DNA from: Cristatella mucedo
Lineage: Eukaryota; Bryozoa; Phylactolaemata; Cristatellidae
Length of the DNA: 64,000 nt
Assembly (NCBI GenBank): GCA_009760855.2
Contig: WPIO01000001.1
Coordinates: 19,123,501-19,187,500, forward strand
Reading direction: 5' to 3'
Shown here piece after piece: positions 52,699-63,990 of the stretch. Under the pieces are notes generated by a model. The model saw only the letters and a list, made by a program, of their open reading frames with translations, made no database searches and was not told the origin of the DNA. The translations under genes were made by a program, and so were the position numbers. The stretch's first letter is position 1. Every line of letters begins with the position of its first letter.

Positions 52699-53690
52699 CC
52701 AATAATGCCACCTTTAAGCCAGACAGAGGAACTATAAGTATATTCGGTGCTTGCTCGGGAGCTAGTGGAGCTCAAACAGAAACCGTGTGTGATGCAGCCA
52801 CTATTGGCTGGGAGAGGTTACAGTACCGTTGTGTGAGCCTGCTGCTTCTGCTGCTGTAATTAGTGCAGCAGCATCTACCACTAATATTTGCCCCATCTGC
52901 AAGAGGTGGTTGGGCAATTGACTCGGTGCAGTGGCCTCAGCTTTTGGTGTAAGAATGTGGTCCGCCACAGATGCACCCCCATCTGTGATTGGTTAGCCAG
53001 TTCGTATATGTACCCGCTGAGGGAATAGAGATCGAGTCTCGTGGACCGCTACGTCCTTGCTGTGTCTCCGTGACACTCCACAAGAACAGCCGCCGCCGGA
53101 GACACTGTCATACAGCAGTACACTCATTGCATTATTTCAATAAAGAGGCAGGAGTCAAATAAGAGATTTAGTAAGCGATAAAGGAAGGCTTTAAAAGCTT
53201 AATGAAAATAAGTTGTTCTGTAGTCAGACGGCGGTGCTACGAGATCACGTGAAAACAGGGTAGAGTATTACGTATGATTCATCTGTATGCTCAGACAATT
53301 AGGTGAACCTATATTGATTAGCCGTAGGTCAAAATTACTTACTAAAATAGAGCTAGCTCAATTCGAGAGATATGAATCCAAGCAGCTCTCTAGCCGGGTG
53401 ACGTAGATACAGATGAGCTCTCATGAAAAGAGACGGAAGTTGACATGAAAGAGATTGACTTCGAAGTGACCTGGTGAAATGCACTTGACTTTGAAAAGGC
53501 GATGCATGCACGACACCGCGAGTAAACGTTCCATTGAAAAGACCTGAACTTGGTGGGACTTAAATTGGTATACCTGGTTGACAGCTTGCAGTCAACCGAA
53601 TGACATGCTTCTGTGTGCAACATATGATATCGGTAAGTATTTGACCTGATTATCCAGCTAACTGATCTGATAATGAAAAGAAAGAAAGAA
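52699..53690. other. Stretch right of the hAT without recognised gene
   Basis: Around 52885-52965 a degraded cysteine-rich frame is visible, too broken to name. AATAAAGAGGC lies near 53140. Nothing else is recognised. Confidence 0.35.
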
Positions 53691-53693
53691 ATA

Positions 53694-53860
53694 CTCTCTG
53701 ATTCAACAGCCTCTTTTTGTGTAGCGACAGAAGAGCCTTTACGGCTATGACCACCGCTTGCAGAGGCGATAAAGGATCGCCCACCGCAGCATTCGAGCCC
53801 ACGACCTCGGGGCCGAGGTCGTGAAAAGTAACCACCTTACCTAGTGAGCCATCGCGGATC
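53694..53860 (-). repeat. SINE1 copy, well preserved
   Basis: Same order as 36491-36657: tail CTGATTCAACAGCCTC, CGACAGAAGAGCC, palindrome GGCGATAAAGGATCGCC, B-box complement ATTCGAGCCCACGACC and A-box complement ACCACCTTACCTAGTGAGCC. Confidence 0.72.
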
Positions 53861-53865
53861 CACAT

Positions 53866-55185
53866 GGTGCAGGAACCAAGTTTGCAGTGGTTTATTTGCG
53901 AGCAAATTAGTGAGGTTCGTTGGCATTAAGCTCTCTAGTTATTGATAATCGAGACGCACTCGATAACGTTCCGTCGCTTAAAACAAATGCGCTTGCTAGC
54001 TCGGACACATAGGAGCCAGCCTCAAGTAATATGGCCGCTAAGTGGTGTAGTGTTTCGCCAAAGCCATTGTCCATAGCCACCTTCACAGCGGTACCTTGAC
54101 TTACGAGTGTCACAACTAGCGAATTTTTTCTAGATATGAGCTATCTCTCAACCACTTTCGCTTGCTTTGAGTTGAGAGCTAAAATTCAGGTTACGATACA
54201 GCTTCAGAGACCAAACCGCTAGTTGCCGTAGCGAACGTCACAGTGAACGCTGCAACATCCTTCCGGCATCACGTGTCACACTCGTTCACTTTAAGCTGTT
54301 GCAACGGAATTGCTCTCATGTACACGAGTGCGAGAGGGCGTCAGTGACGTAAGCAAGAGGGTTTAGGGGCACTCCGAGGAACTGACAACGGAGGAGCTAA
54401 AGGAGCTGCAGTCGCCGCTGCACGTGGAAGTTTTTAGGAAAAAGATGAGACGGAGGTTATCTATACAAGTAAGATGAATGAAATGTGTGGGATGTAGGAG
54501 AAACTTTCAGGCTTTATTCAAAATACCCAGAAAATGTTTCAACTGAGCGCGCGACAGAGCTGTTTAATAGCACTTGCCTAACTCATTTCTGAAACATTCT
54601 AAAAGTGAGGATGAAGCAGAGCTTGTTGGAGTGATTTTTATCGAAAACCTCTGCAGATAAAAGTGAGAAAAGCGTGCAAAAAGGGCAAAAATTGGCGAAT
54701 AAAATTCAGGTATTCATTTCAGCCTTTCTCTTCCAACTCCGTCAGCATCTTCAAATCGTCTGAACTTAAAGTTAATGCTGTACATTATAATTAAAAAAAC
54801 GTGTATTGCAGTAAATTCTATTGTACTGTGTTGTAATCAATATTCGCTAAGTATAAGTACATTTTTTAAATTAAAAACATGTGAAAAATTCGTGGTGATT
54901 TTTGTACGCCCGGAACGTACTAATGGCATTTCAATTCATTACCGTGGTGAAAAGTAATTTGCCACACGAGTAAGCTGAGTCGCGAGCACCGTCATGGAAC
55001 GAATTCAACTTGTTAGCCAAGGTGCCACTGTATGTCTATGGTATAGCCTATTTTATGAAACTAGACCCCTTAAAACAGAAGATCAGTTTCTATGCAATAT
55101 CCGGTACGGTGGTGTTACGTGCGTCTTGCTCAGCAGCAGATACAAGGTGGTAGCGTGCAGAAGCAGTCTTTAGGTTCTCAAGCGG
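53866..55185. other. Stretch without recognised feature
   Basis: No supported gene, RNA or repeat. Composition becomes very AT-rich around 54700-54950. Confidence 0.35.
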
Positions 55186-55189
55186 TCCC

Positions 55190-55270
55190 TTGATACAAAA
55201 TTATCACCGTCTTAGAAACGAGGTGGTGGACTGCATTAAGATTCACTGCAGCCCGTGCCAGAAGGCGTGA
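55190..55270 (+). pseudogene. Relic of a retroelement integrase zinc-binding domain
   Basis: The frame reads NYHRLRNEVVDCIKIHCSPC followed by QK, resembling the end of the HHCC integrase domain of Ty3/gypsy elements (YWPxxxxDVxxxVxxCxxCQ). Flanking frames are broken and no other domain could be followed. Confidence 0.35.
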
Positions 55271-55274
55271 GTAA

Positions 55275-56590
55275 CACTAAGCAATAGTTGGATGGTTCGC
55301 TGCACAAAGTTTGGCTGGATCTAGTAACTAGTGGCCAGTTAGTCACTGGAGCAGCTACCGACATAAGGCGTCGCAGCCGGATATACCCAAGGAGAGGGAT
55401 CTGAACTTGACCTTGCCAATGAAATCAATCGTAGGTAGCGGAAGGGACTTTTAGGGCCAGGCCACCGTCACAATTCATCCAAATCAGTCCAACCCTAATA
55501 CAAGCGTAGTTTACCATTTCCTGCACCATGACTAGCGGTACTCGCAGCACAGTGCGATTAGATCCGTAAAGAATGAAATTCCTTAAGCCTGCAGCTTTGT
55601 CAAAGGAAAACAGCCGTCAGATACATTAAAATTAGTCGATATTTTTGTCTGAGTTGTCGCCAGAATTGTTCATGCTGATGCCATAAAGTGCTTAGTTTGT
55701 GAGCACATTACATAAGGAGATCCTCCTAGGAGACACTGTAACGCTACTCCTGGCTAATACATAACTTGCTGAGATCATCAATATTGTATTTTTTATATTG
55801 AAAACATTTCGAAACCTGGAAGTAGGGATTACCAATCTTGAATACGAGAGTCAAGTATGCTCTGAAACCTTGCAAAGGAAATTAATTTAGCGATGTTTCC
55901 GTAAACCACGAAGGTGTGTTAATAGGAGTCTTGTGGGAGTCCTTCGTAGGGTGAATTAGCTCTAGGTCTGAGCTGAACTGGCTTTGCTAATAGCAGCTAC
56001 CTAGATAAACTTGCCGAATCTGTATTAAAGGATAAATGTTTCGCTGGATGTTTAGTTTTCCAGCCAGTTTTTAATTTATGCGAACGGAAAACAATCTTGA
56101 CAGCTTCAATGTCCTAAAACCACGAATTATGTCATGCATGCTAAAGGAGCGATACAATCAATGCATTACAGAAAATAAAGACGTCAGCAAGTACCCAGCG
56201 GATCAAATATTTAGGCTAGCCACGTAATCTTTGAATTTTATTATTTATACCGGGAAACGGAGGACCTATTAGCAGGTACTGGGACGGCTACAGAATTAGA
56301 TGCTACGTGGTATGCGTGTACCGGTGTGTACCGGGTTTTCCGTAATATCTGCAATAACGTAATATATGCGTAATATCTGCAAAACGGGGTAGGAAAAACT
56401 TGGACGCATACTTTAGGTCTAATGTGCGATGCAGTGTTTTATGGTAGTGCACATTTTGACCCACGAAAGTATTTGGTGAAGACTAGGGATTAGAGATAGC
56501 AAGAAGTGATATTTCTTTACTTGTGCTACAACCCTTCTGTGACATCGAACGTTAGCCATTAAATAAGGTTAAATATCGGGGGGGGGGAGA
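55275..56590. other. AT-rich stretch without recognised feature
   Basis: No supported gene or repeat. A poly-G run of nine lies at about 56579-56587. Confidence 0.35.
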
Positions 56591-56639
56591 AGAGTAAGGG
56601 CTGCTTGTTTCCCCTGCCGACCCTGACGTCTCATGGACT

Positions 56640-57480
56640 AATAATAGTCATAGTAACAATAATATTAGAACTACATCTATCTGTTCATCCCACGAAGAGA
56701 TTTATACCTCTTGCCATGCACTTTAAATATGCTGTAAAGGAAGCTTGTCAATTATTGGGCGATAACATGCATTTTATCAGCTTGCAAGAGCCTGCAAAGG
56801 ACAATTTCACAGATTAAACACAGGCTGCGAGGAACTGGTGCACTATCAGCAGCTTTTCAAATTTCACTAAGTCTGAGACTGTCGTGACGTCAGTCGGGAA
56901 TCCGGGCTCCAGGCATCCAGGAAGATTGTGAATTACACGTACAATCTCCAAAGAGTTTAAGGTTCACGAGAATAAGAGCTACTCGGCGTATGTCATAAGA
57001 GTGGACATTACGTGCCCAGCCTAACAGAGAAGTAGCTCTAAAAGATTGGCCTGAGAAAATGAATGACAGTATCTAAGAGTGACTAAAAAAAAACCTCAAA
57101 TCGACATGCTGCTTAATAAAGCGCGAGTGCGCGTGTGTACGGAACAAGCAAAATATGGCCAATGCAACACAAGACAAGCATGCCTGGCTGTTGAGTGTTT
57201 CACACTAGCGGCAAGTGCCTTTTATTAACAGGCCAGCACACCTTTAAGTAGCGAGTTGCGAAAGTTGATGCTGGATTTCACGAAAGCATGGACCAACTTG
57301 TATCAAGTATTCCGGTCTGAGCAGGCCCGAACTTTTCAAACATTACATTGCCGAAATTAAATAGGCTCAACTGTGAATTGTATGTGGTCGTCAAGAGAAA
57401 GTTCATTTTGAACAGAACACCGAGATTTCGAGCAGATTCAGCGTGCTGACAAAGGCAATTGTTTTCACCACAAAGCTCTC
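56640..57480 (-). mobile_element. LINE A copy, diverged
   Basis: From a decayed tail near 56640 it passes through 3' UTR and C-terminal patches (CCAGGCATCCAGGAAG, AATCTCCAAAGAGTTTAAGG) to the RT thumb region (ATGGACCAACTTGTATCAAG, GTGGTCGTCAAGAGAAAG). Confidence 0.62.
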
Positions 57481-57520
57481 CAACTTCTTATCGGACCAGA
57501 TTTTCGTGTAAATGCCTTTC

Positions 57521-57757
57521 TGTTATCGTCACATGCACTAACCGAACGCCAGCCGACGACCAGCACCACCGTTTTATTTTACTAGCGCAGAGCAGGGGGA
57601 AGCACAATTCTCTTCACCCCTCTCGCGAACCGGAGTGCCCTGCGACTCCCCTGTCACAAAAATCACTAACGGCGCATCCCGATCGCATACCAAATCGAGT
57701 GTCACAACCCACTGATACGGCGACCAGTGGCAGTGCCATCATTTAAACGAAGCCACA
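57521..57757 (-). mobile_element. 3' LTR of a degraded gypsy-like element
   Basis: The repeat starts TGTTATCGTCACATG and ends AAGCCACA on the plus strand. On the minus strand a purine-rich CCGGGGGCA sits directly before its TGTGGCTT start, and an AATAAA is present. It lies immediately downstream of the integrase frame, and 42655-42870 is a relative. Confidence 0.6.
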
Positions 57758-57841
57758 TGCCCCCGGATCTATAGATCAGTCCATGACGTAGTCAGAGCAG
57801 CCCGCAGCTGCTCGGTCCCACGGCCTTTGGCAACAAGCAGG

Positions 57842-58560
57842 CTAAACAGTAAGCATATAGCCCACATAGTGCACCGGTGGTCTCAGGTCAAATCTCGGCC
57901 GAAGCTTTCTCTCGGGCTCGTCGGCTCTGGCCGTACTACCAGAGCCAGCATCGAAGTTCGCGTCAAGGCGTTTGTTGTTGGCACCATCGATTTCAATGCC
58001 GATGCCTTCAAACGGAGCAGTAACTGCCCCCTGACGCCACTGAATTGTGCGACAGGGGGTAGAATTATGAAAACCTGCTGATGCGGAATGAAGTAACCCC
58101 CTGCAGGGCTTTCTAAGCGAGGCAGCATTTCCCATTCGTGTGACAAAAGCTGTCTACTAGGTGATGAGCCAAACTCCTATCCGGCTGCATCTGAAAGATT
58201 GTGCAGTACCCCATCATTAGTATGTCGGTCCCGCCCACACCGGGCAGCTATTTCTCTTATAGTTCGGTGGTTTCGCTCTACTATACCGTTTCCAGAGGAG
58301 CGGTAGGCACACCGATAAATTGTGAGTATCCCCCAACGCACACACAGCTGGCGAACGGCATTAGATCGGAAAGTGGCGGGAATGTCCATTAAGAGCTGCC
58401 ATGGCGGCCCCCTTTCTCAGAATATTTCTACAAAGCGTGGGAGCACCGAGGTCTCGCTCTCGTCGGGGATACGCCGTCAGATGGCAAACGTGCTGGGGTC
58501 GCTATCGAAGAGCGTCAGAACTTGACACCGTTGAAGAATGTAACGTCAATTGCCAGGCGG
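57842..58560 (-). pseudogene. Ty3/gypsy-type integrase, degraded
   Basis: On the minus strand, RRIPDESETSVLPRFVEIF, then ERGPPWQLLMDIPATFRSNA, WGILTIYRCAYRSSGNGIVE and RNHRTIREIAARCGR give the integrase core from before the second catalytic Asp to the GNGIVERNHRT helix. A basic C-terminal tail with IEIDGANNKR follows. The DN pair normally seen at the second catalytic position reads DI. Several stops interrupt it. Confidence 0.7.
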
Positions 58561-58990
58561 TGCCAGGCGGCATCTAAGTCCAAATGTCCATGGCTTCAAG
58601 ACACTGGCGCTGGATCCACAGACCGTCAACGCATGCACGATTTAGTTCACGTCTCCCGCCTTCTCCAGCGTTACGGAAATGCCGGAATGGAAAGCTCGGC
58701 CATGTACAACGTGTGGTCAATCCCAGACGGCAATGCAAGTAGCGGAACGCTCGCTCATCTACTTCGTGTGCTGGAGCTGCAGCTGCAAGATTCGCGATTC
58801 GCTTGAGCCACGACTGTGGTCTCGCCTTAAGTGGTCTGCTTTGGTGTCGGTCGAACGCACCAGCTTAATTGATATTGATGTCAGCAATTCAGAAACTAGT
58901 CAGCGACTCATCGTCTGTGGACTTCGCCTTCAAAAAGAACAAGGACTCAGCTTGCAGCTGTGCTTGCTCGTGTGTGTATCGTAAGCCCTC
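58561..58990 (-). pseudogene. Probable upstream part of the gypsy element, unreadable
   Basis: It lies just 5' of the integrase core on the same strand. KPWTFGLR-like sequence near 58580 may belong to the integrase N-terminal half. RT and protease could not be recognised and no 5' LTR was found to the right. Confidence 0.3.
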
Positions 58991-59114
58991 GTATTTAAAT
59001 ATTTTGGCTATCAAAAGGAATACCGGTTAGACCAGTTTGCAAAAGATAGCTCAGGCTGGGGTAACTATTGAGGCTGATGACATACAGCAACGCGAAAACG
59101 TGTAATAGCTATAA

Positions 59115-59800
59115 TAATATTCTATTTGGTATAGCTCCCTCAAAGAACTTTATCTCTTTCTAGGCATTTTACATTTGCTGCAAAGGAAGCACGATCGAAT
59201 GATTAGTGGCAGAATGCTCAATGACAGCAAGCATAATGTGGTTAGAGGTGACATGCACAAGGTCAGTATGCAAATATGGTTATTGACAGCATGCACACTT
59301 TTAGCACGCACAAGTACACACAAAGGACGAATCACATGGACCCGCTACACGATGTGATGAATACGTGCACTTTTAGCTTCTTCTTCTTAAATGTCGACAA
59401 GTCGGGATGTCGTGACGCCAGTCGGAAGCGAGTTTCAGGCTTTGGGAGCACACGAACTAAAGGCACGATCTCCAAAGGATTTGAGCTTCATGCGAGGTAT
59501 AGGTAAACGATTAGATTCACAAAAGCGGGTGGTGCGATGCTTAGCCTGGTGGTGGAGTAGATGTGAAAGGTTGTCTGGAGCCAAGAATGAAGGGACCTAA
59601 CCGTGAGTGACAGAACCTTGAAGTCGTTTCGCTGTAAGACTGGGAGCCATTGCAAGTCGGCGGGAAGTTGTGTGATGTGGTAACTGTTACTCTCACGAAA
59701 GAGGGGCCTAGCTGCCGAATTTTGCACCAACTGTAAGCAGCACTTGATTGCACAGGCTGGTAGACCAGCAATCTCTCGTCTCTTGTTTGCAGTAGCAAGA
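59115..59800 (-). mobile_element. LINE A 3' fragment
   Basis: Tail ATAGCTCCCTCAAAGAAC and TCTTTCTAGGCATTTTACAT, 3' UTR and C-terminal part. The minus strand reads QLPADLQWLPVLQRNDFKVL and LTVRSLHS. Confidence 0.75.
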
Positions 59801-59804
59801 ACCT

Positions 59805-60340
59805 GTCTCGGCGTGATAATCGCGTCAAAATAAAGCGACCGGTGACATCAATGATCATGTGCATGTGCATGCCCTAATTTATAAGGTCAATGGTTGTATG
59901 CTGTTTCTTCGCGATTTGAATTCGCGTCCTTTTTCTTGCACACCGATTTCTCGAATAATCTACCAGCAAAGGTCTGCCATGGGAAAAGAGGTGTGCCAGG
60001 GTGCTCACCGTGTGTGCAAAGGAAAGATGCAAACGCGCATGGATTTATGCAATGTTTGTTGCTCTTGTGATGTCATATACGACGCCGATCGATATGAACG
60101 ACGGGTTGATTTCCGTTCATAACATCCGTAATGGCTTATTTTACACAGAAAGTCATCAAATGACACTCAGCATGATACCTTTGTGTTCATTAAATTCTGT
60201 TCACGCTTATTGCGCTTACATGATTCAAGCACTCGATTTTAACGTATCATAACAGTGATAAAAAAGATATAGTATCCTTACGTTATAAATTGGTTAATGG
60301 GATAGTTTCAAGACTGATTCGTGGCCTAAACACATCCAGT
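59805..60340. other. Stretch without recognised feature
   Basis: Overlapping open frames at 59859-60252 lack recognisable similarity, splice sites or promoter elements. Confidence 0.3.
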
Positions 60341-60389
60341 CATAATTTATCTTTGCTTAAGCAGCTCCTGAGGTTCGCGGCTAATCAAT

Positions 60390-60545
60390 ATAGGCAAGTC
60401 ACCTCTAACCGTGGTACACTTGCTGCGGTTGAGCATGCTACCATTAACAATTAGATCATGCTTCCTTTGTAGCAAATGTAAAGTGCCTGCAAAGAGATAA
60501 AGTTCTCTGATGGCGCCATTCAAATGTATTGTCCTCATTATTAAC
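60390..60545 (+). mobile_element. LINE A 3' tail
   Basis: TTCCTTTGTAGCAAATGTAA, AAGTGCCTGCAAAGAGAT, TTCTCTGATGGCGCCATTCA and a short ATTATT end. The hairpin has drifted but is still pairable. Confidence 0.6.
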
Positions 60546-60679
60546 AAGGCTTACGCATATGCCTCCTTGTCCGACCGACAAGGTCCCGAATGTCTTGGCA
60601 CTGACCTGAAAACTGAAAGTTCAAACACCTGGAAACATCCACGACAGCCCTCAGGTAGAGCACGATAAATAAATATCTA

Positions 60680-61021
60680 TTTCACTTCTCGCCGACCTGC
60701 ACTGGCTAAAAAAATGCTAGCTGATTAAACAGCCTCCTTTTGTATAGCAACAGAAGAGCCTTTACGGCTATCACCACTGCTTGCAGTAGCGATAAAGAAT
60801 CGCCCACCGCAGGAATCGAACCCACGACCAGTCATAAACAACGAACCCAACAAATCGACTTCAAGGTTTTGTCGCTCACTTTTAGGTCAGTTCATTCTTT
60901 GGCTCCAGCCTATCTCTTAGATCTACTCCCCACCAGGCCAGCATCGTACCACCCGCTTTTCGGAATCCAACAGTCTAGAAATGCCTCGTACAGACCTCAA
61001 ATCCTTTGGAGACCATGCATT
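60680..61021 (+). mobile_element. LINE A C-terminal fragment, left part (interrupted twice)
   Basis: CACTTCTCGCCGACCTGCAC TGGCT (60682-60708) continues at 60850 with ATCGACTTCAAGGTTTTGTC and runs to ACCATGCATTT at 61021. It is interrupted by SINE1 and then by the LTR-like repeat, after which it resumes at 61710. Confidence 0.75.
60714..60833 (-). repeat. SINE1 copy inserted in LINE A
   Basis: TAGCTGATTAAACAGCCTCC, CAACAGAAGAGCC, the palindrome GCGATAAAGAATCGCC and GGAATCGAACCCACGACC. The tRNA-like head beyond the B box is missing, so the copy is 5'-truncated. Confidence 0.7.
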
Positions 61022-61709
61022 TGTACCCAGGCTGGGTTCGGTTGGCTAGGACCGGACGGCTTTAGTGAGGGTTAGGGTCACCGGCTAGGCCAGGGTCGGA
61101 CCCTACGGCATGGCCGGATGTATGCAGTGACGTGAGGTCACCGGGGCTCTTGGGTACGGGAAGTTGGCCAAGTAAGTCGTGGTGTTGGAGGCTCCCGGTC
61201 TCGCCGAGTTATGCACCTGGATTCGTGCAGGCGTGCTCCGGCGATGCTGCCACGCACGCAAGGGAACGAGTACCCAAGGCCCGAGCGGAGCTGGATAGTT
61301 CGCCCCCCCCCCGTGTGTTGGGTGTCTTTCGGTGGAAGCTTACGACTGTGGTAGTTGTCGACTCGGACTAGCCAGCAGTTACTCAGCCAGCCGGGTTTTG
61401 GACGGCGTACGCTCGTACTGTTGGATTCGGAGTCGGTACAACGACAGGACTGCAGAAGCCGACTGACTCCAACTAACACGTTTGTTCGCGCTTGCTGCGT
61501 CGTCTTGCGCCCCGTAGTGTACTGTGTATAGGACCCTCCCTGTAGACTTGTTTAGTTCCCCCGTTGTTGTTGGCGCATGCGTTATAAAGATGTTTAACCT
61601 GACGGCCGCTCGTCTTACCATAGCTCGGCGGCATTGGCGAGCGGCAGCGTGGCCGGAGTATGGCGGGATATGGCGGGAAATAGCCTTTGACCCCTGGAAC
61701 CCGGTTACA
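61022..61709 (-). mobile_element. Solo-LTR-like repeat R inserted in LINE A
   Basis: The insert begins TGTACCC and ends GGTTACA. CATT occurs at 61018-61021 and 61710-61713 as a target duplication within the LINE A word GCATTTAG. Part of it (about 61235-61490) recurs, reversed, at 10980-11068 and 11655-11866. TATA-like TTATAAC is on the minus strand near 61585. No protein is encoded. Confidence 0.58.
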
Positions 61710-62070
61710 CATTTAGTTCGTATGCTTCCAAAGCCTGGAACACCCTTCCGACTTGCGTCAGAACATCCCCTGACTTGACCACATTTAAAAAGAACTTAAA
61801 AAAACACCTATTTAGGACAGCATTTATTGGTTCCCTGCGATTCGTCCTTGATGTGCTTATGCGTGCTGACACTGTGCATGCTGCCACTAACCACATTTGC
61901 ATGCTGACCCTGTGCATGTTACCCCTAACCACGTTATTCATGATGTTTATCAAGCATGATTTACTCACCATTCAATCGCGCTTCCCTTTGCAGTAAATGT
62001 AAAGCGCCTAGAAAGAGATTAAGTTCTCTGAGGGCGCTTTATCAAGTGTATTATTATTATTATTATTTTC
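61710..62070 (+). mobile_element. LINE A C-terminal fragment and 3' end, right part
   Basis: CATTTAGTTCGTATGCTTCC continues the LINE from 61021. The coding end LTTFKKNLKKHLFRTAF, the 3' UTR and the near-perfect hairpin AAAGCGCCTAG...GAGGGCGCTTTATCAAGTG with (ATT)n follow. It is one of the best-preserved ends. Confidence 0.82.
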
Positions 62071-62074
62071 ACCT

Positions 62075-62870
62075 TAACACCACACCAATACAGCTGTGCG
62101 AGCTTGAAGTTTTACTAATTAATGCAGCTCCTCCGCTTACCGCTGATGTTTTAGCGCTCACCGGAACTCTAATAGTCACCGCACCTGGCTGGGGAAAGCC
62201 GCTGACGTGTTTTTCCAGCTATCCACAAGGTCTCCCTCACGCGGTACGCCCGCTTGTCGCATACCCCTGGTCTAATGACTTGAGTTGAGTATGCTTATTA
62301 ACGACGGCAAATCATTTACGTATAGTACTTATTTCCCGTACAACCTTACCCTTTTACTCTGTGAGATGATAATAATAATAGTAGTATTTCTAGAGCACCT
62401 TCAGAGATGGGCATGCTTACACGTGCAACGTCCAGTAGCTGCACCGTACGGAATTACAAAAGCACTCACACTGATGAGGCAGAATCACAAACTAGTCCAT
62501 AACACTCAACTGCAGTCAGTCTATGGTGGTTGTGAGGAGCAAAATGTGGAGCTACAGCTTGATCAGTATGGCATTGAGAGAGCACAGTATGCTCAACGCT
62601 GTGCAATACTCGGCAATAAATATGCGAAATGACATGGATATTGTTGGCCTACCTTCAAAATGATAGAATATCGTGTGCAATTGTGTCATGAGAACTACAA
62701 CTTCCCGTAGCCTACTGATGGATGATTTTTGAAAGGCTTAATGAATTGTAAGATTTTCACGATGATTAGCAACTGATTGCCCTTCCTTTCCCGAAATTAA
62801 AAGCATATATTGTGTTAAAATGGAAGGAGAGCTCTTTAAAAAGACTGTGCTTTAATACGTGCTAAAAAAT
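62075..62870. other. Stretch without recognised gene
   Basis: A short minus-strand LINE-tail-like patch (AATAATAATAGTAGTATTTC, GAGCACCTTCAGAGAT) lies at 62368-62410. The 115-codon plus-strand frame over it has no recognised similarity. Confidence 0.35.
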
Positions 62871-62872
62871 AC

Positions 62873-63034
62873 AAGCTGATTTAACAGCCTCTTTTTTTAT
62901 AGCGACAGAAGAGCCTTGACGGCTATCACCACCGCTTGCAGCGGCGATAAAGGATCGCCCACCACAGGATTCGAACCTACGACCTTGGGGCTGAGGTCGT
63001 GAAAAGCAACCGCCTTACCTAGTGAGCCATTACT
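62873..63034 (-). repeat. SINE1 copy, well preserved
   Basis: CTGATTTAACAGCCTC, GCGACAGAAGAGCC, palindrome GGCGATAAAGGATCGCC, GGATTCGAACCTACGACC and CCGCCTTACCTAGTGAGCC are in SINE1 order. Confidence 0.72.
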
Positions 63035-63235
63035 TAAGCTTTGCACAGCCTGTTTGTGGTCGATTTGCGGTAGATTGCAGAAGATTGCTGCATTGACAAG
63101 CCACTTCCGTGGACTGTATTGCACTGACCGAGAGCTAGCACAAGCAATGGCACTTCCGGGGAGCACCCGAAATAGAGTACAACACAAAGAAAATTCTAAA
63201 TGGAAGCGTAGCTCAACCTACTTTCCTTTTATTTT

Positions 63236-63990
63236 TGACAGTGCTTTATGGATTGCCGTATTTTCCCGGGCCATTTTGGTCTATTGCCGTGCAACTTCTT
63301 CGTTTGTACGTTCACGATTGGTTGAAAGGATGCAGTTGCACTTCTAATATATTGCCGTGTACTGAGCAAGAACAGTTGCATGTTCTCCCATCTGCTTTGT
63401 GTCTAATTATAACAGAGCGTCACAGATTGCTGTATTTTCTGTTATATTGCTTTCGATTGCCATTCACCACGCGAGATTGAACGCGAAGTATGAGGTGAAA
63501 GAATCCATAGTTATTTGGCACGATAACTGGAGCTTTGAACAGCCAGTTTCTAGTCAATCTGAAACCGATTTCGGTCAAAGCCGAGCCACTGCCATTGATT
63601 GCCGTGCACTACCCTTGGTTGTGCGCTCTCGATAGTTTAATAGGATGTGGTTGCACTTTAAATGCAGTGTAGTGCAATAAGCAAAAAAAGTTGGAGCTTC
63701 TCTCAGCAACTGTCGGTCCATTTGTAGTGAACCGTTGTGGATTGGCGAGTTTCCCCGGGCAATTGCCGTGCATTGCTATCGATTTAATGCGTATTATTGG
63801 TGAACATTATGCACGCTCACAGTTAGATTGTACGTGGAACGAGAGTTGCAGTTTATTGCAGCTCGTCTTGTCAGTTGTCCACGGATTTTGGTATTGCCCA
63901 GACCATTGATGTGGACTACCGTGCATTGCTGACAGTCAACGAGCAAAGCAGCTTGAAAATGGAATGGTTTCACTGTGGACGCAGCAAAAT
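63236..63990. repeat. Degenerate tandem array at the window end
   Basis: A module with GGATTGCCGTATTTTCCCGG...ATTGCCGTGCA recurs in changed form near 63424, 63590, 63737 and 63882. A second module (TTGAAAGGATGCAGTTGCAC) recurs near 63634 and 63952. The spacing suggests a unit of about 315 bases made of two related halves. The array runs to, and probably past, the window edge. Confidence 0.5.

Noticed and set aside
52880-52970. Cysteine-rich PHD-like patch (CPICKRWLG and later WCKN, HRC)
   Set aside because: A frameshift separates the two halves and the spacing does not clearly fit PHD or RING; too weak to call.
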